Below, in pieces: positions 1 through 11,906 of a stretch of 64,000 nucleotides of DNA (position 1 is the first letter of the stretch; each line of letters starts with the position of its first letter). The DNA comes from Lepisosteus oculatus (lineage: Eukaryota; Chordata; Actinopteri; Semionotiformes; Lepisosteidae), in NCBI RefSeq assembly GCF_040954835.1, contig NC_090706.1, positions 32,311,148 to 32,375,147 on the forward strand, written 5' to 3'. A program made the position numbers and the translations under genes. Under the pieces are notes generated by a model. It did no database searches and was not told the origin of the DNA. It saw nothing but the letters and a program-made list of their open reading frames with translations.

Positions 1-3000
1 ACCTACTGTCTCTTTTTTAACAAAGATATTATTTACTATACCGATATTGGATCTAGTTTCCCTAGAAAAAGATTAAATTTCTATGCAAATATTGTATGTA
101 GATAAAAATATAATTAAGTCATAATGTCTTCTGAGCACAAAGAAGAGTAATTAATACAATTTCTTGCATGTCCTCAAGTGAATAATGCACTATCATGTGA
201 TTTATTTCTTTTTCAGCCACACTGACGTTTCCAGTGAGTGAAAATGTAATGGCTCAGTTCAATAACTGGCCACAAATACCTGGAAATCAAAACAGTGGAG
301 CCATTCATGCTCTCAAAACACTACCCCGTGCAAAATGATTCATGTTTTTATATACTTCAGGTGCTTCAGCCAATGCAGGATGGGAGTCTACAAGTATTTT
401 GTGTGTCACAGTTCATTGGAAAAAGAAAAGTTAATAGAGATAGGCAATTACCTTCAGCTGTTTCCCTCGTTATTTCCAATAGAAACTTTATCCTAAATAT
501 ATGGCTTTCCATTTACACATTATGTACAGTTAATATTATTCATTGGCCTACTACTATGAGGATTTATATGAATATTAATTAATATTAATGTTTGGCAAAT
601 ACATGATGAATGCAAGCGACTCACCTTAATTATCATTTTAAACAACTTTAAAACGTATCCTTTTGCCCTTGCCATATTATCTTTTTCATTGTATTTTCAT
701 TGTATTTGCTATTTGGTTTCCACATTTCAAAAAGGACATTGGTGCTTTGGAATCATTCACAGAAGATGAGTGAGTTTAATTCCTGGTATTCAAGGAACAG
801 GTTAAAGGAGTTGAATCTCTTTAGAATCTATTAAACTCGTTAGCTTTGTTTTACAGTATAAACAAGTATGAAAACTTCTTTAGAAGAAGTTTAAAATATC
901 TTCTTCCAATGTAGTGTATATTTTATTTTCACACTCTGGGACTAGTCTTCTGTCACATAGCTATTTATAATTTAAATTCATTAAACAGCTTAAAAAAGTA
1001 TAAAAATATAACAGTGGAGTGCCTCTAGACCAGTAGTAAAACAAGGAACTGAGGACACCAGTGGAAACTAATTGGAATTGCAATAATGACTGAAAGGCTT
1101 TTAATTGAAAAGCAGTCGACATCTCTCAATTCTCAGTTCTGCACACTAACTTGTCAATCATTGGACAAACCCTATTTAGCATATATCAACTATGAATCAG
1201 TTCTGCTGAAGTTTCCCAATGATTTTTTTCCCCTAGGATACCTTATTAACTCAGATACTGTCATTGTCTATGTAAAGTTACATAAGCAGCAACATGTATT
1301 ATAGTGTGCTTCATTTTATTTTTAAATTTGCTCAAACTAAAATTATTTTAAGCAGCAAGGGACTTCAAGAACTATTTTGCTCATCTGGTTGAGAAGACGT
1401 CACATTTTATAAAATATACTTAATAACTTTTGCCTGTACATTCACTGCACTCCAAGCAGAAAAAAAAAAACATGTATTAAAGGGGAAAAGCTAGGATATT
1501 GCGATAGTTACAGTATATGTATGTTCACTGCTGGTCTGGTGAGCAAGTGAAGGCATTGTTAATGTGCCAAGGATTCACCATAGTTCAGTGCGTCCGCAAC
1601 AACAAAACAAAGCAAAAGACTCAATGAATTTCAGGACTTAAATCAAGAGTCCTAACCAGTCTAACCACAGAACTCTTAAAGTTGCTTCATGTTAAAAACC
1701 ATATGACATGTTTATAAATATACTATATGTAGAGTGATGTCAAAAGGAAGTATTGAGGAAAACAGACAGATCAAATAAGAAGAACAATCTTGTTTTGAGA
1801 TCTTATTTTTTATTCTTTTTACATTAAATTGGAAGGGATTCCTGCTAAAATAAATAAACCAAGGCCTTTCTGACAACACTGTCCTGGCTGGCTAAGGGTA
1901 TGTTTAAAAATTGTGTGGTCATATTTATTGGAGATAAAATATATATTTTTTCCAGACATGCATTAAGAACTGAAAGTTCCCAGGAACCATTTCAAGAAAA
2001 CACACTATACCAGAACCAGACAAAAACTATCAGAATTCTTCATCACCAAATGTTTTTAAAACATGTTTAGGGCAACTAAGAAAGTCTGTGACACTTTCGT
2101 CTTAAAAACATGTATGTTTTATAATTGTACTTTCAAAAATATACAGTATCTAAGTGAAACAAACCATTTAATTTTTTATAATTTTTATATCCTGTTGGGG
2201 ATAACAATATTTGTACATACAGTTGTAAATATACTAAATATAAAACAGTTTAGCTCCACAAAAAAAGCCCTCTAAATTAAAAGCACATGTTTTCTTTCCT
2301 GCAATTTTGAAATTATTGTAAACATATTATTGGAAATTATTAGACATTTATGTGTTAACTGTTTTTTTATCAGTACAGCACAATAATCTCATGCTCCCTG
2401 CCATCAATGGCACTCCTAAAGTATGTAACAGGGCTCAATAGTACTGAGCTAGATACCGGATCTGATCTAACCCCCTTAGAACATGGTTAATATTGAATTC
2501 AGCATATCAGAAGGATTTGGTGTCTAAGGAGACAAAACTAAACTCCAACTTCTTAACCACAGGACCTCTAAGCTAGAATCTGACAACTATGAGTGACAGG
2601 TATGAGTAAAACACTTGTAGCATCTCTGGTAGAATCTCAGTACCAAGGCATTTGAAGTGATTGAAAAGCGGTACAATAGGAAGTCCATTTTCTCCATTGT
2701 AAAATTTAAAGTCAGTAATGCTAAATTGGACTAAGACATTTTATACCAAAATAACCAAAGCCATCAAAAAGAGACATTCTATGAATATAATAACATTATA
2801 TTCGTTATTTAGGTTGTTACAGTATTTAGTTTTGTTATGAGAAATAGTGCTATAACTACCAGAATGGCATATGATTTTAACAAGTGGTTCTAAAGACAAC
2901 CAATATAGGTGGAAATGATGAGTGATCCTACAAACTATGAAGTGAGATGTTAAATCATTTTCTGTTAGCACTATTGCTGAAAAGCTGTAGTATGAAATTT

Positions 3001-4415
3001 TAACTATATTAATGGAACCTGCTTCTAAACTTATACTGTATAATCTTGAGCCAACACTATATATGCCCACTGGAGGTAGTCAAAATTCTTATAGACGTCC
3101 CATTAAAGAATGTCACAGGCAGTGGAATTGCTTGTTGCCAAATGTGCAATGTGAAGTAGCCATTGTTATCAACTGCAATGCCCTATAATATTAGTCTGAT
3201 TGTCATGAGGTACAGTAATATTGTCCTATAAACTTCTAGCATGTGCGATAGCATTTTATTTTACAGCTTGGAGTAGACTGAAGCAAATCAAAAGCATACA
3301 GTGCAAATCAAAGAGATTAATCCATAGCTTGGGTAAAGTACGAAATGCTTGTCGCTTGTCTTTTTTCAATATTAGAAATACAAAGTTATATGTGTATTAT
3401 TTCATGCAGAAGGGGAGTAAAGTTATAATGTTTTTCAGAAAACCCATACAGTACATCATGTACAGTATACTAGACAGATTAGTATAATTGAAATTGGTGT
3501 AAAGACAGTGAAGTTGAGCAATTGAATACATTAAGTAATATCTATTTTTTTCAAAACTAAGCATAGCCAGCAGATATGTTTTCACAATTTAAATGTCAAA
3601 CCTGCCATTACTTAATCATTAATCAGGAAAAAGTGATTGATCTTTTAAAATAACGAGGGGTACTGTATGTAACAAGGAATGATTGATTGTTTTGCTTGCA
3701 AGACTCTGTCATCAGGCACTAAACATACATGGCTTATATTTTTAAAGATCTGAGAAAGGAAGTACAAGGGAAATTAGAGGCTACGGCCCCAGGGAAGTCA
3801 TTAAACAGCAAGGGGAGGATAGTTAAAAACTACCAAACTGAAAACACGAAAACACAAAGACCAAACTTTGTCAGTGTGTTTTTTTTTTGCTCTTCAGAAA
3901 ACAAAATATCTAAATTGAAAGATAGAAACAGCTCAGTATAAAATGTTTCCTGCAAAGATTGTGCCCCTAAAGACTGGAACTACTAACATTCTTAAAGGCA
4001 AAGACACAACCCGAATTAGCATACCAATCTCTCTCACTTGGAATGTTTAGGTAAAAAAAAAAACTCAATTCAAGAACCAAGTCACTGTGAATCATCAACT
4101 AAATAAACCTAAAGGTGGAAAAATGTGTTCCAAAGCAACAAATAATCATACATAAGCTGATCTTGGATGACGCAAGCTTATAAACACTGCCAACACATTT
4201 AAAAGATGTTACTTTAAGGAAATCCATAGGCCATAGATGTTACTGGTCACTTTATTTATCATTTTGTCAATAGGTCTTCAAGGTCTTCTTGTTATTGGTT
4301 CTGTTAACATGTAGGCAGAGGAAAATCGGAGCTGTAAAAAACTAGTTGTGAACAGAACTAGAAGGATATGGTTTGGAAAGATCAAATCTAAAAAACAATA
4401 TAATGTGGAGTGTAA
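1..4415. other. Non-coding DNA, left edge
   Basis: AT-rich sequence. Open frames are short, lack splice signals in a consistent phase and resemble no family I know. In human, PDGFRB lies on this side of CDX1, but I find no kinase or receptor-tail exon here. The words TACAGTA and TACTGTA recur often. Confidence 0.6.
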
Positions 4416-4845
4416 GGTGGGCAGCACGGTGGTTAGCATTTGCTGCCTCACAGCGCCAGGCGCTCCGAGCCCCGGACTCAGATGGTCAGGACGCCATGAT
4501 GAAGCCTATGCTGTCGGGTCTCTCCTGGACCCACTGGTAGGCGGGCTTCCGGGTGTCCATCTTCCAATGCTGAGCCAGGAATAGCGAGAGCACCAGGCTT
4601 AAATATTGTCAGACTAAGCAGAGAGCAGGTGCACAAATTCTAAAATACAAAACGGTAGGAGCGCCCTTAAGAGGGGGGATTACGATCGTGACAGTGTGTT
4701 TATACTGTATGTCTGCCTGCCCTGCAAAGGACTGGTGTACTGTCCAGGGTGTACCCTGCCTTGTGCCCATTACTTGCCAGGATAGCCTCCTTTTTTCTGT
4801 GACCTTGAATTGGAAGAAGTAGTTAGAAAGTGGATGGATGGATAT
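4416..4845 (+). repeat. SINE-type retroposon, degenerate
   Basis: It starts with GGTGGGCAGCACGGTGGTTA and GCTGCCTCACAGCGCC, the usual head of tRNA-derived fish SINEs. It continues with a body reading CCCTGCAAAGGACTGGTGTA, then GTCCAGGGTGTACCCTGCC, and ends in a TGGATGGATGGA tail. The box B region near 4460 is degraded and the middle appears shortened relative to the copy at 48861-49172, which shares the same 3' body. The small open frame across it is an accident of the repeat. Confidence 0.8.
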
Positions 4846-7800
4846 ATATATACAGTATAAGGTACAGTGCACCCTTTTGAAAACATCAATTTCATGTAAT
4901 ACTAAATGATATGATACATGAGACAGTCTGGCAACAAACTTGATAATATCTGTCTTCTCGATAACTATCACTCTACTAAATGTTACACGATTAGCTTAAA
5001 TGGATCACTCACAGCTGCAGCTCAAATATTTAATCAGATTCCAATGATAATGAATCATGCCACTATCTTATATGTACTGTGGCTGAAGCATTTCCTTTGC
5101 AGGAAAAACACTTGAGAAAAAAAATGCCAAGCATGCTGCACATTACAAATTACTTAAAGGGATGCCAGAGTAGAGTGTTTGTACTTTATATTAAAGTATT
5201 TGCTCATACACGCTATTTCTGTGTAAATAATGTTTCCAAGCTACTCGTGTATGTCCCTTTGTTTTAATTTGTTAGAGCCTTTTAGAACATCACTTTTTTA
5301 TCAGCTGACTGCTTCTCAAATGGCCCTGTGTTTGCCAGATGTTCAAGCATGGAGTAACTGTGCCAGGAACAAATGATAAGTCATTAGACTGCTTCTGTGG
5401 CTCACTTGCTCATTATGGTTTATAATAGTCGTAGGCTAACAAAGTGAGATAAATATTTTTAAGCTCCTACAATGATATAGCAAACACATTAAAATGAGAC
5501 CTTCCATTATTATACTTGAAACAACAAAAACTGACCTGCTAAAACATACATTCCCTTTAACTATCTTGGAATTTATTACTTTTGATTTGTAATAGTTATA
5601 AGTAGACTTCTTCTGTTATCTTGCTAAATTGCTAAGTTTCAGGTATAGCTCCAAATTAATCTAATCTCTTAGTAATTGCAGTGTTATTTTTAATGCCTAT
5701 TTCTTTGTATCACCTCAGTTCTGCATGTGTCAGGGACAGTATAGCAAAATTAAATTTAACAGTTAAGAATGATAATTTCTGTATTATGTCTATAACAATA
5801 TGTCTGTGCTATGAGGAGTGTGACAGGAACACTATGAATGATTTAGACAGATTTTTCCATAAGCGATGTTTAATATCCTGGAAACATCCCTAGTGTGCAA
5901 GCTAGAAAATAGCCTGAAGTGCACCATTATGGGTTAATATTTGCTTACTGAGTAACTGCAAGTACAGTAAAATATTTTTAGATAAATGAAAATTAGGCTT
6001 GCATTTTAATCTTGTAATATATGTAAAATGTATAATATATGCATTGAAATTGTTAAGATATTATTGCACGTTTTTTTATTTTAAGGTTACTACAGTATGT
6101 AAGATATCTGAAGTATATTGCATCATTGAATGATTAGAATGCATATTTCTGCTTGTATTGCATTTCTTCAAGCACTTTCCAACTCTTTCCCTTTGAACAC
6201 AAAGGTGGCAGATCTTTTCCTTGTTAGAAACATGTTATAACATATCTTAGAATATTCTATTGTCATGAATAATACGGACTGATGATTTCTACACTGAAAA
6301 CCAGGCGCTTTAATGTTAAAGATTAAACATTTGATAGCCAGTAGATATGATTTTCGCAAGAATTGATTTGATATCACTTGAATGTACAGTATGTTAGACA
6401 AGTTGTATAATGATTATATTTGGTATGAAAAGACACTTACAAAATTATAATTGTTTTAACTCTTTTTCACGTTTTCAATAATGCAAATAACATAAACGGC
6501 TTACACCTTTATTAAACCTAGACTATTCTGTGCAAAAGTATCCCACAAGGGGGCATCAGAGAATTATTTTCCTTGATTACAGGTTCAGCTTAGGTTAATG
6601 ACATCAGATAACGTTTTACAACTATAATACTTAAACCTAGATCTCATTCTCAGGCAGTTAAAACCGAAAATGGATTTTACACTGATTTGAAAAGACAAAC
6701 TAAAACAGCAACAAAAATATGTGGCATTCAATTCACAGCATACTGTATATGTAAAATGTCATGGTAGTTGCTGTCTGTATTTATTTATTTCTAAAGTTGG
6801 AAAAGTACATCTATGAGCCAGTTTTACATATGGACTCATTAACAGTGTAACTCCTAAGAGAACTTTTGAATATTTGAAATGGTTTGAAAGGATTGTATTG
6901 ATTTGATATTCTATTACATTTTTAAAAAAAATCAGCATATAAAACCTGAAAGACCTAATTGGAAGTTATTATGAATAAAAATCCATTATTTCATTTCATT
7001 AGAGGATATCTCTAATATTGTGATGCCACATTAGTGCAGAATGAAATTCCTGGAATATATAAAGAAAAACTTTTATGTTAATCTTTTTATGGTGTACAAA
7101 TGTTCTTTCTTAACAAAGATCAATTGGCAAATCTATTTATCTACCTACATATATCCGTGGTATCTTTGAGAATTTTATTGTTGTGCAGATTACTGTCATC
7201 ACTGGAACCAAACTCCTTCAATATTGACATAAAGCAAACATTTGAACTTGACCTACAGAGCTGAAAGACTCCAAAAGTCAAAGACCTTTTTCCACCTGTT
7301 ATTCTACTCCTATGCAGATGAAGCATTGGTCTCCTTGATATTCTTCTCACCAGGAAGGGTTATATCTTTAACAATGCTCTTTGTGGCATCATGCACTGCA
7401 CAGGATGTAGTACTCTATAGTTAAGTGCAGTCAAACAAAGTCCTAAAACTCTTCTTTGAACTCTATTCCACGTTGTGTGTCTTTCATTTTAGTCCAGTCA
7501 TTTTTACCTTAAACCTAAATAAAACTAACCTAACTGTTAAAGTTTGGAGGATTATTTAAGCAAAAATTGATATTTTGTCTTGTTCTTGTTCTGTAATTCT
7601 GTAGATCTGTACAGCTGTTCACACAGTCAACTCCAATTCTAATTTAGTAAGGCGGTGTTCAAGGGTCATCATGTTGTTCAATAAAGATTAATTGCAAAAC
7701 TTAGTTTTAAGTTGGAAAATCCATAAAAGTACAATTTGTTTCATTTAAAAAGAATGTTTTCTTTTAAGGTGATAGACTCCATCAACAGCAGAAAAATTCT

Positions 7801-9554
7801 GTACCCTGAAATCCTATTGTTTTGACAAAAGTCAGATTTTTTTTTTTACCTGAATTGCTTTACAATAACCCCAAAGAAATTATTAAAGATAAATTTACAA
7901 CTCCAAGCTCCTTGTCTTACTAACACACAAGTAAAAATAATAATTAAGGAAAGTTAAGGTATATCAAAGTTGGAACTTCACTTTTATTTTCAGTTTTAAA
8001 ACAAGTTTTCACTTTGTAATATTTTAGTATCAATTGCTTCAATAGTATTTTTACATGCCTTAGTGTTCAGAGATTATGGAACCAATTAACTAATAAAAAA
8101 TTTCAAGCAATGGATAAAAATAAGGCAAAGAATCATAGACGATACATTGCTGTTTTAAGATATATTGTCAAACACCTATACAAAACATCAGTTTTAACTT
8201 TCAAACAAAATAAAAAAATCATAATCCTGTCTATTTGTGCTCAACTGAAGCTTTAACTAGAGAACAACCATTTTGGTCTCACTGGAAGTACTTTGGTCGA
8301 GCTCAGATTAAATACCATACATCGACATTGAGTTTACATAGATTTTCAGAGGATCTGCCAAGCAAATGAAATGAATCCATCTTTAATCAAATTTTCTTCT
8401 GTGAAGGTCATGATACTAAGCTACTAAATGAATATTTAGTAATACTGCTATAAATTAAAACAATGTCACTAATCATAACAACTTCAAAGCTCTTGCACAA
8501 AGTTGAAAAAAACAGGAATCATTCTTTCTTGATATTACTTCTAAAACTTTTGATGAAGACATAGCTGTGTTTCTGCAGCTCTTCTGAATGAAAAGCTCAA
8601 ATCTGGTTGATGTGGAAGCTGCCCTATCCTCAAAGCAGTATTCTGAAGGGGACATCTTTATAGGCCTATTGTGCTTCGCTGTAATGCTCTACCTCAGCGC
8701 TCTCATAACAAAGAGAGGACACAAAAAAGGCGGGCAGAAGACACAATAAGACTTCCTTCATGTTTGAGGTGGGTGTTCACAGAGACATGTGAAAACCCTG
8801 CATACCAACCTTAAAGGCCACAGGTGAAGAAAACTGGGGGCTGGGAAAAATAATTCGGCACTCCAGTATCATACCTTCCACAATGTTCGTGTTATACTTC
8901 ATGAGCGTTTATTATTCATAGCATTGCTAACTATGAACATGTTGCTTTGTTTATTAAAAAAACACTGTATAGTAAGCTCTACATTCTTTACAGACTAACA
9001 ACCTTGTATTAAACCACCTAAAAATATAAATGGAAAATAAAACTAAAAATAAAATGAAACCTTAGAAATCTTAGATTCACACATTACATGATTGGAAACA
9101 CATTCACTGAAAAAGAAACTATCAGTACATGCTCTACAGGGTATTGCAGTGAGTTTTGTGTTACTGTTATATTTATATAAGGTTATGGTTTTAAAATGAT
9201 TATTTCACATCATTAGGAAGAATACAACTATCCCATGTTGTGATCATGATTAAAAATGAATTAAAAATTAGGTTTATGCATACTTACAGTACTGCAGAAT
9301 GCTCAAGCATTTATTGTTGTATATATTAACATCATCACATACAGAAAGAAAGAAATTGACACCCATTATTTTATGTTTCCTGAGTATTACAAACATAAAA
9401 TTGTCCAGTGGTAGTTCATATATCTTAATATGATTACTTTTGCTTAGCGAATATTTAAAAAACTGTATAACAATGATAAGAGTGTACACAATAAAATAGT
9501 CCACAGAAACCATAAGGTAACAAATTTTATTAAAATTAAAATAGCTATTATTAT

Positions 9555-9555
<1 letters not shown>
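4846..9555. other. Non-coding DNA
   Basis: AT-rich intergenic sequence with no recognisable exon, RNA gene or well-preserved repeat. Confidence 0.55.

Positions 9556-9598
<43 letters not shown>
9556..9598. repeat. (AGT)n microsatellite, about 14 units
   Basis: Uninterrupted AGT trinucleotide repeat. On the minus strand it creates a poly-Thr stretch in a chance open frame, which is not a gene. Confidence 0.97.
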
Positions 9599-11205
9599 TT
9601 CATTAAAGGTACTGTCCAAAAAGCCATAAAAACTTGTTACTAACCAAACTCAAATAAACCTACAGTAATTCAGGGTTCAAGTCTCTAACGTTTAATCGGT
9701 CATTTTGAAATGAATCCCACCTCTCTTAGAGTGCAATATTAATCAAACTTGATAAATCGTAAAAGATCTTTTACAGATATTTAGCAAGAAGGACCAGAAT
9801 TAGTTATTATTGCACATTATTTTGTCGAGATAAAACAACAAATATCAGGTCTCCCTGTGGAAAAAGCATTTCGAAAACTTTTCTTTTCCTCCTTTATTTT
9901 TCCAGATTTTTCCCATTCTCTCGGAGCTGTTAATAATATCTGAAGTTCAGAAATAATCAAATAAAGATATCTGCACAAGTCTTCTTTAATTAAAGACAAC
10001 GAATTTCATGCACACCTATATTTGCAAACATGTTTAGAGAGTTTTATGATTTAGTTTTGAAATCATCTCGGTTTTGCAACAATATTTAATTCATTTTCAG
10101 TTGCAAATAAGATGAATTTATTTGAGAAGATAGCGAAAACTTTTTATTGCGCAGTATAATTTCTACTGTTAAAAATACAGCAGTGTTCCTTTGAGTTCCT
10201 AAGAATCAGCTAGTGTGCTTCTCTGTTTTAGAATTTTCATAAATAACATTTATCCAGAGTTCCAGTTCATTTTTGTTTTGAGAAAAATGAACCACATTCG
10301 TTTTATACTGTGGATAATATAGGGAAGGAAAGATAAAACGAAAAAACGGGAGGTACACATAATTCAAAATACCGGCCGCGAAAAGCAGAATGAGTCTTAG
10401 TTAAAATTTTATGATTTTTGAAAGTTATTTCCTCTTTGTTTTTCTTCAGATAGATCCTCCCTTTTCTTTTATACACAATAGCTCAAGGCCAGAGTTGGAA
10501 AAAGAAGTGTTAGGAGGCGGGCAGAGGTGAAACGTCGGCTATCTCCTATGAAATCTGTTTGAAATGCCCATCTTCACTTCTTCTCAATACAGAAATGGAG
10601 ACAACGAGTCTCATTGGCCTTTTAAATTCTCAAGTAAGATGTTTCATGCTAAAGTTGTAATCAATTCAATACCATCCTCACTGTCAACTTTATTGTTATG
10701 AGCAACAATACCAGCAGCAGGAATTAAATTACAACCGATAACCAACACACAGTATATTCCTATGCAAGGCTACACAGAAAATATATAAACATAGTCTAAA
10801 TATAACAATACATATTAAAGTTGTGGAATGATTTCAAGATGACTTTCATGACTTAATAACATACTGAAGATCGGTTTATTATATTTGTGTAATTTGCTAA
10901 TACGGCTAAATAAAATTCAAAATAAAAGTCTCGACTGCAATAAAATTTGAACCTCTAAGCAGTATTTAAATATCTAAGAAAATAGTCGCAAACGAATTTT
11001 CACACGAATTTATAAGGCTTGCTTTGACATTTTCATGAAATGCCTAAATTAGTGAAATCTATATTGAATCCCCTTTTCCCACGAGTTGCTCAAAGTAATG
11101 CAGGACTGTGCTTGGACAGGTTCAAAGAACAAAAATAATCAGCATAAACTTTGATTTTAGCATCACCTGTACGATTTGTAACATTTGTATTCAGACATTA
11201 ATCTG
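9599..11205. other. Non-coding DNA upstream of cdx1
   Basis: No gene. A patch at about 10370-10620 is less AT-rich than its surroundings (it includes CCGGCCGCG and an AGGAGGCGGGCAG block) and lies about 0.7-0.9 kb before the cdx1 promoter, so it could hold distal regulatory sites. I cannot show conservation. Confidence 0.45.
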
Positions 11206-11261
11206 CTTTGATGCTGGTGCTTGTCAGTCTTTGAAATGCAGGCCTGTGTTTCAATGCAAAT
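11206..11261 (+). promoter_or_regulatory. cdx1: cdx1 proximal promoter: two TCF/LEF-like sites and an octamer
   Basis: CTTTGATG (11206-11213) and CTTTGAAA (11229-11236) match the TCF/LEF core, and ATGCAAAT (11254-11261) is a perfect octamer (POU factor) site. All lie within about 130 bp of the inferred start site. Mammalian Cdx1 is a known direct Wnt target through LEF/TCF sites near its promoter, so the placement makes sense. Binding here is inferred from motifs only. Confidence 0.5.
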
Positions 11262-11298
11262 TGTTCCTGATGAGGAAAAGAGGGAGGGAGATGGGGAC

Positions 11299-11315
11299 TA
11301 TAAAAGTTGACGTCA
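11299..11315 (+). promoter_or_regulatory. cdx1: cdx1 core promoter: TATA box followed by a perfect CRE
   Basis: TATAAAAG at 11299-11306 predicts transcription start near 11330, about 150 nt before the cdx1 ATG. Immediately after it, TGACGTCA (11308-11315) is the full palindromic CREB/ATF site, lying between the TATA box and the predicted start. Confidence 0.65.
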
Positions 11316-11453
11316 GGGTAGTGCCTTTAAACTGGCAGCAAATCTGGCAAACAAGAAGTTAAAGTATACAGGTAGGTCATCCAGGAAGGAGAGGTTTGGT
11401 TAAAGAAAAACTAGGGACAACTTGGAAGACAGGAGCTCTATTGGACACACATT

Positions 11454-11489
11454 ATGCGCAGGAGAACTCGTTGGGAAAGATGTACGTGA
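11454..11489 (+). CDS. Upstream ORF overlapping the cdx1 start codon
   Basis: An ATG at 11454 opens an 11-codon frame ([10 protein letters not shown] then TGA, overlapping by phase) that ends at 11489, ten bases past the cdx1 ATG at 11480 and in a different frame. If transcription begins near 11330 it is the first ATG of the mRNA. Overlapping upstream ORFs generally lower translation of the main frame, and leaky scanning would be needed to reach cdx1. Its use is inferred. Confidence 0.45.
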   Translation: MRRRTRWERCT

Positions 11490-11906
11490 GCTATCTTTTG
11501 GATAAGGACAGCAGCATGTACTCCAATTCTGTTAGACACCCCAGCCTGAATTTGAACCCACAGAATTTTGTACCGCCGCCTCCGCAGTATTCGGATTTTG
11601 CCGGCTATCACCACGTATCTGGAATAAACAATGACCCACACCACGGCCAAACGACGGGCACCTGGAGCCCCGCTTATGCACCTGCAAGGGAGGACTGGCC
11701 CACTTACGCACCCGGGACAGGGCCTTCAACTTCAAACCCGGGCCAGATTACATTTAGCCCCCCAGATTATAATCCAGTGCAGCCCCCAGGCCCGGGGATA
11801 CTGCCTTCCCCCCTCAATTCTTCAGTCGGTCAACTGTCTCCAACATCATCACAAAGAAGAAACCCTTACGAATGGATGAGACGGAGTGCCCCGCCAACAA
11901 CTATGG
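11480..11906 (+). CDS. cdx1: cdx1 coding exon 1
   Basis: Encodes residues 1-142 plus one base: the proline-rich caudal activation domain and the PYEWM hexapeptide. It ends at a GGTAA donor in phase 1. Two antisense or shifted open frames over this exon are shadows caused by its higher GC content. Confidence 0.95.

Noticed and set aside
4348-4584. 78-codon open frame with an unusual Gly/Pro-rich end
   Set aside because: It runs through the SINE at 4416-4845; the composition comes from the repeat head.
9274-9627. 117-codon minus-strand frame with poly-Thr
   Set aside because: Poly-Thr is the (AGT)n microsatellite read backwards; the rest has no similarity I recognise.
11396-11479. In-frame upstream extension of cdx1
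   Set aside because: It opens with TTG, not ATG; the conserved caudal N-terminus starts at the ATG at 11480.
11438-11879. Antisense and shifted open frames over cdx1 exon 1
   Set aside because: Shadows of a GC-richer coding exon, with no splice or homology support.
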